DNA from: Guadua angustifolia
Taxonomy: Eukaryota; Streptophyta; Magnoliopsida; Poales; Poaceae
Direction: 5' to 3'
Length of the DNA stretch: 64,000 nucleotides
Assembly: GCA_036346375.1 (NCBI GenBank)
Contig: CM070520.1
Span: 12,783,791 to 12,847,790 of the forward strand
A model generated the notes under the pieces. That model searched no databases. It worked only from the letters and a program-made list of their open reading frames with translations, and was not told where the DNA came from. The position numbers and the translations under genes were made by a program. Below, piece after piece: positions 45,691 to 58,666 of the stretch (position 1 is its first letter; the number at the start of each line of letters is the position of its first letter).

Positions 45691-48440
45691 GGTCGAGAGT
45701 TCTTCCCATCGCCTCATCAAGCTCAATCTCGAGCTCGAGGACTCGCTCGTCGGGCTTGGCGCCCTCACGAGCTTCTTAGCGAGCTGCTTCGCTTCTTCTC
45801 AGACTTGTTGACCAACTCGGTGGCCTCTCGTGTAGATCCGGGTCGGCTCCTCCACCTTCTCCTCCCGCTGCGCAGATCATTGCCGCTCTTGCTCGAGCTC
45901 TGTTTGGGCCGGCTATCTCGAAGATCTCGCTCTCTACACTCCATAGTGAAATCTTCGCTTGACGTCGCATCTCCTTGTTTGAAGCTTTGAGCTCGGCGGC
46001 ATGCTTGAATTTCGCTATCTTAGCATCTTGCTCGGTGTTGTACTTGGCCACGCCTTAGGAGGTATGGTCGCTTCCTCAAAGTCCACCATGGTCGCGTCTA
46101 CCACACAGTAAGGCGTAAAGCTTTAGCTCTTGCTCGTGGCAAAAGAAAAAGATTTCTGAAGACAAGTAGCCTTACCCAGCGGAGACGATCATGCAAGTTT
46201 TCCTAAAATTGCTTGATGATCTCCTCCGATCAAGGTCACGAGTCCTTCATGCAGTGATATCCGTCGGGAGAACTCATCTTCTCCCCAAGAAGGCATTACG
46301 CTCGGGGGCTCCTTATTTTCTCTCCGAGCATGCATTTCGCTCAAGGGCTCCTCATCTTTTGCCTGAGCAAGCGCTTTGCTGAGGGGAGCAGTGCCTTCCT
46401 CTTGACCTCGAGCGTTTGTCATGCTCGGTGGATCAAGGGACTGCCCCGCTAGAGTAGGTTCCACCAGGGCAATTTCCTCCTGAGGATGTTCTTCCTCTAG
46501 GGCATCAGGGTTCGGCTAGCGAGCTGCCTTCATGCTCGGAGACCGATCCTGGTCTTCATCCATGCTCGGCTCCAATGCCTTGAGCTGCTGGCCTTCTTGG
46601 GGAGTTTGTTCCTCCAGGGCATGAGGCTCCACCACCGCAACTTGTTGGTTGTGGGAAGCCTTGACTTTGACATACTCGGACATCACGAGGTCGGCGAGAC
46701 GGACAAGCTCCTTTTCTACTACAGAGTTCAAGATTTTGTCAGCCATCCCCTCTAAGTCCATAGTCCGTAACGCCCCTATGAGCTATTTCGCCCATGATAG
46801 CAGTGTGGGGTTAGCTCGATCATTCGAAACAAAAGAAGAGGGGGAAATGGAAAGAAAGAAACAGTAAAGTTACCTTTGCCAAGCCTCTCGCCATCATCCT
46901 CGGTGTCTTTAGCCTCTCTGCGAAGGTCTTGCCCAGTGGAAGCTTGGGCCCCAACCACGAGCTTGGACATCTTTGCAAATGCGTGGTTGGCCCTCGCATC
47001 GAGGGTCGATCTCATCTAAGTCGACCTCCTTCAAAGTCCGCCTCGGGCTCTTTGACGCCAGACTCGACCACTCCGGCGCTTCATGACCAAGGCGCCAACT
47101 GCTTCCTCTTCCTGCCCTTCTGCCAGAGCTGAAGTTACCCACGCTTAACCTGCCTAGAAGGCGGCGATCTTCCTCCAGCTTGCTCCTTGCGCTGAACCCT
47201 CTGCCATCGCTTTTGCTCATTTCGCCATTTCATGAAAGTGCAGATGAGCCATCAAGTCCGGTTTTTCTTAGTGTGCTCTTTCAACCACAATTTCAACTCC
47301 TTTGCCTCCACTTTGTTGGCATATTCTAAATGTCATTGGGGGACTCTTGCTCGCGCCTCTTAGAATCTGGGCGAGAGGATGACAAGGGTGGTGGTGCTTG
47401 CCACTATGCTGTCGCCTTCTTGCCTTTGGCAATGGGGACGACTTCCCCTTGGTCGCACGTCAGTGGCTTGATCTCGGCCACCGCGGCTACAAGGGCAACC
47501 TTCTCCTGGCCAAAGGAGCATGGAATATCAGAGATGCTCATGATGTTTTTCCTCGAGCATAGTTCATGAAGTTACTTACTGCGTCGCCCCGCTCGAGCAC
47601 ATTGCTCAGAACTTGTCACCCGATCTTGAGCTCCTTGCCTTTTGGGATGCCGAACATTTTGGCAACCCGCTTCGACCTAGGCCTTGCTTAGGGCTGCAAT
47701 TTGACCAACGCAAGCATTAGTACAATTCTAAAAACGAAGTTATTTGTGCGCTTTGGAGACTTACCGAATCAACCTCATGGGTGAGGTCTTGCCACCCCAT
47801 GATCTCGAAGAAGGATGCTCCTCCTCAATGGAGACACTTTCGGTTTCTAAAGAAGTCCTAAGCGATGTCCCAACCAGCGAGCCCCAAGTTTGTCGTTTAT
47901 TGATCGTCATAAGCACCCACTCCTCCTCGGCTTGCATGGGGACGGGGGTTTCAACCTCTCGAGCCGCCCGCTCCGTAGTGAAGAGTGCTTCCTCCACCTT
48001 CTTCAAGTAGAACCAATGGTCACCAACCCAGAGACCGAGTCCTTGAGTATGAAGCTCGGATACTCATTTGGCCTGCTAGACCAAAGATTTAAATAGATGC
48101 AACCAATGGGGAGGTCCCTCCTGTGGAACAAGGAATAAAAGTGGAAAAAAGACTCGCCGTGGGCACAGTACACACGAATCCCTCACAAAGATGCAAGAAA
48201 ATCGCCAAGATGAGAATGGAGATCTCACACTCGCCCTGGGTGAGTACAGATTCGAGGAACTCACTTTCAGCGTCCCGCACCCATTAATGGAGTAAAGCTC
48301 GCAGAAACAATTTCTCCTCCGGTGGGCGCCGAGTCCTCGCCATCGGGGCGCCCACGACTCCTCGTCAAGATAGCCGAGTCCCACGAGCACCAAGCTTCTC
48401 CTTGCTAATCTTGCTCGCTTCGAACTTCACCATGGATTCA
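45690..48440 (-). pseudogene. Antisense Gypsy-associated ORF (PF04195-like)
   Basis: A chain of minus-strand open frames (48076-48393, 47761-48006, 46909-47220, 46516-46761, 46189-46464, 45776-46051) separated by frame breaks and possible introns. The first pieces contain ISILILAIFLHLCEGFV, ASLFSTFI and YPSFILKDSVSG. These match the 'putative gypsy type transposon' domain found antisense to pol, before the 3' LTR, in many grass Gypsy elements. Later parts are Glu/Ala/Lys-rich and likely coiled coil. The function of this protein family is unknown. As written it is not translatable. Confidence 0.7.
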
Positions 48441-49655
48441 ATGGAGGAGGAGGATGCAAGCGCAGAAAAAGTACGCGACTTGAGAATTTCTAAGGGCTCA
48501 GGTGCGAAATGTAGGTGAAGAGTTTCTCGCCGCCGCTGCCGCCCTATTTAAAGAGGCAGAGAAGCCAAATAGACACGATCGTATGAAACCTAAAACCGCT
48601 CCCGCCTGTTCGCGAACCAGCGTGTGGAGGTGCAACTTCAAACCGCAAATAGCAAAGGCGCGGTTCCCAAAAACTATCCAAACCACTATCGCGAGGCTTC
48701 ATAAAGAAGGAACCGACATGACCCTTTGATCCTCTCTTGCCTGAGCTTCTCTTGGTCGGACGTCGAGATAGTAGCTCGGCTCCTATCAACCATGCTCGTC
48801 TACGAGCGGGAATTGCTCGGATACTACAAAGAGTACTTGATACAAGATTCCAATCCTCTGCTGAGTCTGTAGACTCAAGAGAAAGTCCCCGCTAAGTAGT
48901 TTCCACTTGAGCCTTGGGAGCTAGCTATCGGGATTGGATAATTCCATAAAGATCAAGCTTCCTGCGCGCGGTTTTGGCCGACTATGCATGCCCTTGGATG
49001 GTGTCACCAAGGAGGATCTTTGGATAATCTAGCGATGGGTACTCCCAAATGAGTAGGTCCGGTCCTCATCCCTGAGCACCCAAGCTCGCCTACGAACACC
49101 TAAGCTTGTCCCCATGCATGCAAGCTCTGAACACGCAAGGATCTCGGTCGAGCCGAGGAAATCCTTGAGCATGGTCAGAAATCGTGTTCACCCCATTAAC
49201 GCTTATGTGGCGATAATTCCGCCACGATCTAGGGCCGTTATGCTCACAACGGAATGTGGCGAGCATCAAGGCTGCAGCTATTCTGAACTGCGATTAATGA
49301 AGAGTTCACACATTATTCAATTGCAGCTTATAGTATCTTGTAAGCTATGAGAACCCCCAGAGATCGGAAATGGGGACACACGAACGGAAGAGAACAACGA
49401 TAGAAAGCGAGAACAACACACGAGAGATACACGAGCCTTCAGAAGAGCTTCAAGTAATAGTGAAATCACTAGAGTAGGGTTATTATCTCCGTTGTGAGAG
49501 GCCCAACCAAGATAAACCCTTGTGTCCATTTTTCGAGTATCATATCTTAAGAGCATTCTCCGAGACGCAAAACCCTTCACCAAAAGGGGCCGTGTTGATC
49601 CCCCATTCAACAAGTAAGCTCTACGGAGATCTGCTTCCCAAACATCGATAGTTTC
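48440..49655 (+). mobile_element. LTR-like tail of the Gypsy element
   Basis: Follows the antisense ORF. The end at 49470-49650 (TAGGGTTATTATCTCC, GAGAGGCCCAACC, ACATCGATAG) resembles the U5 end of the LTR at 53880-54000 (TAGGGTATTATCTCC, GAGCCCGAACTC, ACGTCGATAG). I infer a 3' LTR ending near 49655. Its start could not be fixed, and no matching 5' LTR is in the window. Confidence 0.5.
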
Positions 49656-50018
49656 TTTTGCCAATACAAAATAATCTAGAGCATTATTCTTGTTTAAGCT
49701 TGCATAATTACTTATATGCACTTGTGAACCACTATAAGTCTTGTTGAGTACAAAAGTACTCAAACTTGCTATAATCATTGTTTCGAAGACGAAGCCTGAC
49801 ATGCCGATGATTCTTATTTTCGGGTAGGCCATGGGGATTTCGACAATGATTTCTTCTAGGGTTCGCCTTATCAGATGCCCGTGGGTTGGATGAGCATTCC
49901 ACGAGGATTTTTGGTTCTTTAAGTCTATTTCCGTTGTACAGTATTATACCATGTAAAGAACTCAGATAATTAACTTTCATTTCGTGGTTATAATATATTT
50001 TGTGTATGGATATGATAG
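49656..50018. other. Short host segment between two LTR elements
   Basis: AT-rich; no features recognised. It separates the Gypsy tail from the family X LTR. Confidence 0.25.
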
Positions 50019-53000
50019 TGGTTAACGACCACCATTTTCACATAAATGCTAAAATGGAAATCTAATGTGCTGCGCAAAGATTAGTCCTCGGATCAAGAGC
50101 TAGCACGTACATTTACAACAATTGGAATCACAACCATACTTTATATTAATTAAGCGGAAACTAATAAACACGTATATCTTACAACTCAAAGTATATAGCA
50201 AAGAAAAGAAGCAAAGCCTTGTAGTGTACCCATCCGACCAAGAAGTAACCGACTGAGCATAAATCCCTAGAAAAGATCACTTCAAAGGAGAACCAAGCAA
50301 CTCGCGATTTAAATAAAACTTCAAGCTTCGCTAGCTTTACACCTAAAAACAACGAATAAGCAAGGGTGAGTACTTTCATACTCCGCAAGACTTAAGGTGG
50401 TATTTGCAAATGCATAAATGCAAGTTAAGTCAAAGGAGGCTACTACAGTTAATTTGCATAAAGCTTAATTTGAATTTGTAAATCAAGTTGTTTTCAAACT
50501 AAATATGTAAGAGCAAGATTGATTGATAACAAATAAGTAAAGCATAAATAACACTCACGATCCTCCATGACGTGAGCTTACAAATCATCCAATCTCGAAT
50601 CCATCAATGTCGGCCCTTTGACATGAAGCAACAGCTTGCAAAACAAATGAAACCAACCCTTTTGAAAATAATAAAACATCTAACTCGCATCGAGTTAGCT
50701 AAGACACCCATGACCGCAGTACGGCTAATCGATTAGATTTAAACTCGCAGAGGTGTACAATCTGCACCCACAAGACATGACCTTTTTTTTTTGCCACACG
50801 CTTCACACCCCAACGTAAGCGTGTTGGCGTAATGTTCATGAAGAAAGCCTTTACATTACAGGTTAACTTCACACCACCGGACGTTGATCCATACTATGGC
50901 AAGAGAATCCAGAGCATAGAAATGATGGAACTCTCCCACAAGACAAACAGACACCGTTGCATTGAAAGTAGAAACCTCGCAAGGCACCTAGAAAGGAATG
51001 CTGTGCTAGCTCTCACCTACCATAAATGCAAAGTTAAACCAGGTAACTTAATCGGTTTAAGGCTGCCCCATCCCAACACTTGTGGTTTGTACGGGTTTTC
51101 TTGGATCATACAACACGATGTTCGGTCCTTAATCCGACACGTGCAATACTTCACCCTACACTACGTGCAATTCCTTTTCGCACATCCGCTATTGCTAATA
51201 ATCGCATGCATCAAAACCATAGTTTTGTTTTGGGGTTTTAATCAAAATGCCGAGAATCAACAATGCCATTTCCAATGTTTTCAGGAAACAATTTTGATCT
51301 GATCATTTACCTCGATGATTCTAAAGCATGGCTAAGCATGAATAATATGAACGCATATACCCATGATGACATTAAGTAATGCCTATCCTTAATCTAGGGT
51401 TATCAAGGTTCACATGTCCATAATTATCAAAGAAGGTTAATGAGACAACGGTATAAATATCGGCACCACAAAATAGCTTAATTTACGTAAAGTAAACGCA
51501 TGCATAAATTGGTTTAGTAAAACAAAGGAAATTAAATACTGGGATCAATATGATCAAAGGGGTGCTTGCCTTGCTTATTTGTCGTCTAAGACAAAGTCGT
51601 AGTTGCAGCTGTCGGTGTTGACGGCGGAGTTAGTAACATCGAGTTCTATACGTCGATCAACGGAAAATACAACAAATAAAAGACTTCATTAAGGGCAAAA
51701 AGAAAGTAGATAGTAAGAACAAATAAGACTCTTCATAAGAAATGGGTTGCTTTTTATGAATTTATTAATCTTATTTTACTTAATTCAAGATGCAAAATTG
51801 GTTGGATTAATAGAATTAATCATCGGTTACAAGTTTCTTGAACTTTACTATTTATAATATACGCTTCTCAAATCTTATTACTTATGGGTTTTGCTCTATT
51901 AGGATTCAGATTCAAAGCAAGACGAAATAAGAATATTTTTCTAGATTACTGCATATTGTATCCTAAAGATCATTTCTAGGCTATTCTTTACAAGATTCAG
52001 ATTTAGACGAGCTACTTTGCGAGTTGATGAAAGGCTTAAATGATTACAATTTGTTCATGAATAAACAGAGTTGGATCTTTGATCGATATTGTACAGAATA
52101 AGCTTTACGCAAGTCAAATTTATTGATTTAGGCTACTGGTCTTATTTACAAGATATTTGAGAAGGTTCTGGTGATACAAATATCTTAATCATTGATTTCT
52201 CATTTATACCTAAAGTTTATTCATCCATATTACGGTCTAAAGTAATGTGATTACTTAGGGTTATTAAGCTATCAAGATTAATACACAATACATAATGAAA
52301 TGAGATTATCTTTTCATAATAGGGTAGTTTATACTTTGGAAAGCACTACTGGGCTAATTTCATAAGTTTTAGGATTTAGACGAGACATTATATTCATCGT
52401 TGAAACAGCTTATATAGCATTATAAAGTTTACGAAATCGGAATCGGCAAGAACATGAAGCGAATGATTAACTCTTAAGGGTTTTGAACTAACTAGATTTA
52501 ATGGAAAGCAAGTTATAAATAAGATGTTTTTCTAGAATATGGTAGCATGAACTTTATACAGTGATTCTAAACTAGTTTTAGTGATTTTAGCATTTAGACG
52601 AGTTATTTTATCTGTTTTTGAAATAGTCTAAATGATCACAAAGGTAACGCTAAATCGGATCGAGTTTCACTTTAAGTTTGTAGACACACTAAACATGATC
52701 CTTTATTCATTTTTCAGGCATTGGCATAGTAAAATCCTAGGAATATTTTAAAGTTGGTTTTGCATTATTTCGCTTTTAACTGCAATAGGTTATCTATTTA
52801 CTTATTGTTATAATTAACATTTCCCTTCATTAAAAGAATGCAAATTAAATCTTAGCTTAAATATTTTTACATACATGGATCCTTACTGTTTTTAGGAACT
52901 TAATGCAAATTACATTATCATTTTGTGAGCCATTATTCTATTATTTTGTTAATGGCCATAACAGGGTTCATTAATGATCATAAAGCAAGTAATTTAAACA

Positions 53001-53536
53001 TGGTTCACAATTTGAATATTTTTGCACATTTGAGCATCTCAAGGTTAGATCCACATATACGAATTTATTTTTTCATTTTATAGCTCATGGTGTATAGCTT
53101 TTATTTTTTATATTTTATAGTCCATAATAGGGTCATTAGAAGATTTAAATTCCTAAAATTCATCCGTAGCTCAAAAATTAAATATTTTTGTATATTCGAG
53201 AATGTTACTTGATTTTATATGATTATAGAAATTTGTTCCAATGAAATTTAATTAAATTTGCGTAAGATATTGAAGTTTAATTAACAATCGGTTTGGGAAT
53301 TCATTGAAAATGCAAAATACGCTTAAAGGAGAAGGCGCTTTTCACCCTTTGAACTGGAGAAGCTGAACTGGCTGACAGAAGGGCCCACGACGTTAGTGAG
53401 GGAAGGCAGGGGAGCATCTAGGCACGGCGCGGCGGTCTTCCTTGAAGCTCCCATGATCGCGAGCACACAGAAGCGAGAGCTCAGAAACCGCACCGAGCCG
53501 GAACCAATTCGCCGAGGCGATCTGCAAAGTTGGCGC
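50019..53536 (+). mobile_element. Family X long LTR, left part
   Basis: Starts TGGTTAACGACCACCATTTT and is collinear with 60665-63110 (CCTCGGATCAAGAGCTAG, TTTACAACAATTG, GGGTGAGTACTT, GTGCTTGCCTTGCTTA). The middle (51700-53320) is AT-rich with no coding sequence. A 156-codon ORF at 50832-51302 is a chance frame. The LTR is interrupted at 53536 by another LTR element and resumes at 57054. Confidence 0.65.
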
Positions 53537-53999
53537 TGTAGGAGTATATGGACCGGTATTCTGCATGGCAGTCGTAAGAACCGCCGAGAGGATGGGCCAA
53601 GCCGACTACATGAAGATGGGTATTACCCAAAAGGCAAAGCCGCCATGTGCAACAAGGAAACCCCGAGGATGGAAACCAACCTCGCTTAGGGAGGATACAA
53701 TTGTATCCTAACCACTATCACGCTTAACGGATAAGGAAGGAGATACAATCTCCACCTTGTAACCGATTAGGACTCTCCTTTGTAACCGTGATCCTCTACT
53801 ATATAAAGGGGGTAAGGTAGCGCCGAGGGAGGAAGATAATCTCATTTGCATTAGCTTGCCACATATAATTCTAGAGCACAGACTAGGGTATTATCTCCAT
53901 CGCGGAGCCCGAACTCAGATACATCCGGTTTTTGTGCTACCATCAAGTTTGGATCCAGCCTAGCCCCTTTTATTATTAGCCATTGAATAAACGTCGATA
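53537..53999 (+). mobile_element. 5' LTR of nested non-autonomous Gypsy-type element
   Basis: Starts TGTAGGAGTATATGGACC and ends near ACGTCGATA. It repeats at 56579-57053. A TATA box (CTATATAAAGGGGG, 53797-53810) lies in the middle of the LTR. The following bases TTGGCGCCGCGGTAGGGGC (54001-54019) form a Gypsy-type primer-binding site. The terminal CA is altered. Confidence 0.85.
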
Positions 54000-54000
54000 G

Positions 54001-54019
54001 TTGGCGCCGCGGTAGGGGC
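54001..54019 (+). other. Primer-binding site of the nested element
   Basis: Reads TTGGCGCCGCGGTAGGGGC, close to the TTGGCGCCGTCTGTGGGG-type site common in grass Gypsy elements; the first eight bases are exact. Confidence 0.8.
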
Positions 54020-55080
54020 TGCGCTAAGATCAATCTCAAGAAGCTTGATGGCAATCTTCAACGAAGTTTGGCTTTTTGGGCGGCCGAGCCTCACCGCTTT
54101 TAGGTTTTGTGTCTATTGCTTTGTCTCGCGGTCAAGAGAATCAACGAGTTCATTGGCTTTTTGGCGCGGGCCGAGGCTTGGCCGCTTTTGTTAATGCACC
54201 GAGTTAATCTTGGCGACAAAGAAAAAAGCAACGCTACGGCCGAATCGCTGGACTTGAAAAGTCTTCTAGCGCTTGATTTTCTTCTTCACGCTCGCTATTT
54301 CTCAAGGCGGCAAGATACGGTGTTCCCGGTGAGAGACCTCTGGCGTGAGCGCTTGAGCGACTATCGCCGGGACAATGGCCGCATGTATGCATGCTGCCGT
54401 GGCACTTGCTCTCTTGACAACTTCTAGTTGCCAAGGAACTTCAGAGCGTCTTTCTTTTTCTTGCATGCATGGCGCAAGGAAAAACTTAGGAGCCCGTAGC
54501 AAGAACCTTCGCCACAAGAAACACATCACGCACTAGAAAAAGAAGATTGGTGGTCGTGCATACATATACCGTGAAGCGGCGACTAGATAATTTCCTTCTT
54601 GAGCTCGAAGTTCTTGTGACCAGATTGTTTTTTCCCTACGCCGAGAGCTTCTCTGTGGCGTGAAGAAAATCAAGGAGTGCATGCATGCAGGCACTTTCCA
54701 AACCGACTAGAAGACGCGGCGGCTAGATTGGTTTTAGTCGGCGCTTGAGGTCACGCTTGTGTTTTGTTCCTTGCGCCTAATCATCTTTGGCAAAGATAGC
54801 TCCTTGCGGCTGGTTTTTCTTGCGCTGGTGGTTGGTGCTACGAAAAAGTCACAACCGCTTGCATGCGGATGTAAGGTTTCGCGACCGAAGACTTGTGCAC
54901 GCATGGTGAATAGAAAATTCGAGTGTATGCATATATTCATTGCCGCAAGTTCTAGCGCCCGCTTTTCTTCCGCAGATTGGAAGCATCCCGTGAACACACC
55001 TCGACGCGGTTGAAAGGAGTTAGTGGTGCTAACTTGATCAAGAAGATGTTCGGAGGCCGCCGACTACCAGAAAGGAGATG
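54020..55080 (+). mobile_element. Interior of the nested element, no gag or pol
   Basis: About 1 kb without recognisable retroelement domains. The words GGCTTTTTGGCGCGGGCCGAG and GCCGCTTTTG echo near 54068 and 54160. ORFs such as 54107-54427 are short. The element would depend on another element for its proteins. Confidence 0.55.
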
Positions 55081-55086
55081 TTCGTA

Positions 55087-55790
55087 TCGAGATCCGCCAA
55101 CGCCGCGCTTCGAAGCGCCACTTTTCGCACGACGCCAGAGCTAACGCCACGCTTCGAAGCGCCACTTTTCGGACGGCCACGAAGCCACGCCGCGCCCGAA
55201 GCGCCACCAAAGATACCACGAAGCCACGCCGCGCTTCGAGCGCCACTTTTTCGCACGCCACGAGCTAACGCCGCGCTTCGAAGGCCACTTTTCGCACGGG
55301 CAGAGCTAACGCCGCGCTTCGAGCGCCACTTTTCGCACGGCCGGAGCTAACGCCAGCGCTTCGAAAAGCCACCTTTTCGCACGGCCAGAGTCACGCCGCG
55401 CCGAAGCGCCACTCTTCGCACGCCATGAGCTAACGCCGCACTCGAAGCGCCACCTTCGGCACGGCGAGAGCTAACGCCGCGCTTCGAAGTGCTACTTTTC
55501 GCACGGCCACGAAGTCACGCCGCGCTTCGAAGCGCCACCTTCGGCAGACGCTATGAGCTAACGCTCGCACTCTCGAAGCGCCACTTTTCGCATGGCCACG
55601 AGCCACGCCATACTTCGAAGCGCCACCTTCGCAGACGACCACGAGCCACGCCGCTTCGAAGCGCCACTTTCGGCGGCCACGAGCCACGCTGCGCCGAAGC
55701 GCCACCTTCGACACGGCCACGAGCCACACTGCGCCCGTGTGCCACATTCGCACGACCACGAGCCATGCTGCGCGCACGAGCAAGGACGGC
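55087..55790. repeat. GC-rich 42-bp minisatellite with a palindromic core
   Basis: Sixteen to seventeen units with a period of about 42 bp. The consensus is built on GCGCTTCGAAGCGCCACTTTTCGCACGGCCACGAGCTAACGCC. The first 14 bases (GCGCTTCGAAGCGC) are a perfect palindrome. Units differ by small deletions and by CTTTTCGCA against CTTCGGCA. Both strands stay open for long stretches (55430-55843 minus, 55078-55350 plus) and give repetitive Ala/Arg/Ser-rich peptides, which I treat as artefacts of composition. Confidence 0.9.
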
Positions 55791-56578
55791 ACGATCGTCA
55801 AGAATATATGGAGCATAAAGCAGCTAAGTCGCTTTTTACTCAATTATGTCATTATGAATAAAATTGTTGGCTTTCTTCACTTGCTACTTAGTTAATTCAC
55901 AACTAAGCAGTAAGTCGGGGGCTACACCTAATAGTGTGCGCATGCGCACATCTTTTTCTTAACGATTGCAAATTATTCCGAGTGCGTTAATTCCGAGTTG
56001 TGAAGCTCTGACCCCATGAACGGCGAACTTTAGTCACCCAAAGTGCGTGCTTGGGAAAAAGATCCATGAGCCGACTCCCGACGCTCGGGGGCTAGACTAG
56101 TCGGGCAGAGTGCTTAAACAAAAAAGAGTCAAAACCACTCGGATGAATTCAAAATCAATAAGGAAAAGGAGTAAAAAACTCTAAAATTATATATAAACCA
56201 GTTGGACATCACATCCGAGTGAGTTGTTTTTACACGGCCTAAGTTCTGCATATACATGATTTCAGAACTACTAAATTTGAATGCGATGTGTGTGGGCCAA
56301 CGCTTCAACAATGACATCAGCAACTTCAATGATGAATGAGATGGCGCTGAATTTCGCCTTGAGCGGGAAAAGCGTTTTGACTTCTGCGTATCGTTTGTAT
56401 ACATCGTGGAGCTCTATTGAGTCCTTCACGATCTCTTTGCCTACAATGGGCACTCTTCGCTAGGAAGAAAACCAAAAAAAACTACATCGAGAATCGAAGC
56501 ACTTTACAGTAAAGCATGGCTCGCTTGGATTTGTGACCAGGAAGGCGGCAACTTGATCGCAAAGCACTCGGGGGCTAC
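55791..56578. mobile_element. Distal interior of the nested element and PPT
   Basis: After the minisatellite, AT-richer sequence with no coding domain. A CGGGGGCTA purine tract at 56570-56577 lies directly before the 3' LTR and serves as PPT. A second similar tract, GCTCGGGGGCTAG, lies near 56085, possibly a remnant or duplicate. Confidence 0.6.
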
Positions 56579-57053
56579 TGTGGAGTATATGGACCCCAGG
56601 TATCTGCATGGCAGGCCGTAAGAACCGCTTGAGAGGGGATGGGCCAAGCCGACTATATGAGGATGGGTATTACCCAGGAGGCAGGCCGCCATGTGCAACA
56701 AGGAAACCCTGAAGATGGAAACCAACCCTGCTTAGGGAGGATACAATTGTATCCTAACCGCTATCATGTTTAACGGATAAGGAAGGAGATACAATCTCCA
56801 CCTTGTAACCGATTAGGACTCTCCTTTGTAACCGCATCCCTCTACTATATAAAGGGGGTAAGGTAGCGTCAGGGGGGAGGAAGATAATCTCATTTGCAAT
56901 AGCTAGCCACATATAATTCCAGAGCACAGAACTAGGGTATTATCTCCATCGCATGAGCCCAACTCAGATACATCCGGTGTTCTTGTGCTACCATCAAGTT
57001 TGGATTCGGCGCCTAGCCCCTTTTATTATTATTGTTTCGGAATAAACGTTTAC
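56579..57053 (+). mobile_element. 3' LTR of nested non-autonomous element
   Basis: Starts TGTGGAGTATATGGACC and ends near AATAAACGTTTAC. It is clearly homologous to 53537-53999 throughout, with the same TATA box at ~56842. LTR divergence is modest and many differences are one-base indels. I could not find an unambiguous 5-bp target duplication. Confidence 0.85.
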
Positions 57054-58666
57054 GCTAGCCCCGAGCTTCAGCGACGACGGTAATGGCGGTTCGGCCAGGA
57101 GTAAAACTGCAGCATGAGGGATCGAATGGGTAACTGATTGAGCAATTAGGGACCTCAAGGACTCCATTTTGACACTTAACTCAGCCGGATACTCAATGGA
57201 GCAGCCTGCCACCGGCGACCGGCCTTGGAGAAGAAGCCTCCATGGTGGCGGCCTGACTTTGCATGGAAGAAGAAGAAGATTTTTGAGGGCTTTTGACTCT
57301 CTCAGTTTGGTGACGCTATGGCTTGAATGAATTCGGGTTTGGATGTTTGTGTCGCAAGAATTGCGAGCGGCTTTGAGTTTCAGAGCTTCTGTTCATGGCG
57401 GAATTGGGGTGAGCTCCATGCGTTTTGGCTGGAAGAGAACAAGGGAAAGTAGAGGGCAAGGAGGGAGAGTGAAAACACGACTCAAGTGACCTCCAGACGC
57501 AATTTATAGCGGCGGGATTGGTTGAACTTGGTCCGATTGCGCTTAGCCTCGGATGGAAGCTTCACCGAATCATGACAAGGGGAAACAATGGTTGTCTTGG
57601 CATGGATCGCAGAGGCGAAGCCACGTGGAAGAGAAGAATCCAGACTAATGCTTCGGTGGCTAGGGCTGGGCGGACCAAGCGCTGGCGATGCGACCAATCG
57701 GCGAGGCAAATCAACGAAGTGAGCTCGGCTGATGCATTGAATCGAGAGGCTTCTCCCGGTCGGACGAACAGGGGAGAAGAAGGAGCTAACGAACGGGGAC
57801 AGCCAGTCAGTGAGACAACAAGATTGGAGACACAGCTACAGTGGCGACTAGATAATGGCTGGCACTCTTTGTACATGTATCCGATTGTTTTGATCACGAG
57901 TTCAATTTGTTTAAAAGTAGTTTTATCTCTTTTGAAATTTTCTAGAAATTTTTATGTAGAGAGATTAAGGTATGTAGTTTCCATTTTCTTTATTTTCACT
58001 CAATTCACTACTTTGGTTTTCATACAAGAATTCCTTAAAGTTAGCTAGTTTTCAAAATGTTTTTGAATTTTTCCTTGAGATCAATTGAAGTCTATTATTT
58101 TTGAAATTTTGTTTTTCAGATGTATTTGATCTAAGAATTCTTCTGTAAAATTTTTAGGTCAAAATGTTGCTCCATTATTTTATAAAAATTCTGACATAGC
58201 AATTTCCAAATTTTCATAGTTTCTGTTTTTAAATTCTAAAAAGTCCTAAATCACATTATTTATTTATAATATTTTTACCAGAGATAGATATTGTATTGAT
58301 ATGTTCATGATAATTTTTATAGCTCTATTTGTGACTCCAAAATATTTTATAAATTCTGACAATGCATTGTTTTGATTTAAAAGTTGTCTTTTCATTTTAT
58401 CTCTTCATTTCTTTATGCATAAAATTTCAATTTCTGACTAAAATGATTTAATTGAATGATCAGGGTTCTCATGGTAATTTTCTAAATTTTTACTTTTTAC
58501 ATTTTTGCCTTTTTCTCTTTTTCATTCTTTTATTTACCTTTTGTTTGATTTTTCTTGCAACACAAAAATCCAAGTAAAACCAAGAACATCAAGAAAATTC
58601 TAAAAAATATTCACATCAAAATTTAAATATTATATTTTACTGTTCTCTAACTTTTGGGCTATCACA
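57054..58666 (+). mobile_element. Family X long LTR, right part
   Basis: Continues the LTR interrupted at 53536. It begins GC-rich (57060-57850, comparable to 63120-63780 in the second copy), then is AT-rich to a possible end at GGGCTATCACA (58666). If the two parts form one LTR, it is ~5.1 kb long. No primer-binding site is evident after 58666. ORFs such as 57518-58048 cross the composition boundary and are unlikely genes. Confidence 0.5.

Noticed and set aside
50832..51302. 156-codon ORF as a host gene
   Set aside because: It lies within the family X LTR. The homologous segment of the copy at 60665 does not keep the frame, and no domain is recognisable.
55064..55861. Long ORFs on both strands in the minisatellite, resembling a repeat protein
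   Set aside because: A 42-bp unit is divisible by three, so any frame without a stop in one unit stays open. Both strands being open at once points to composition, and units carry out-of-frame indels.
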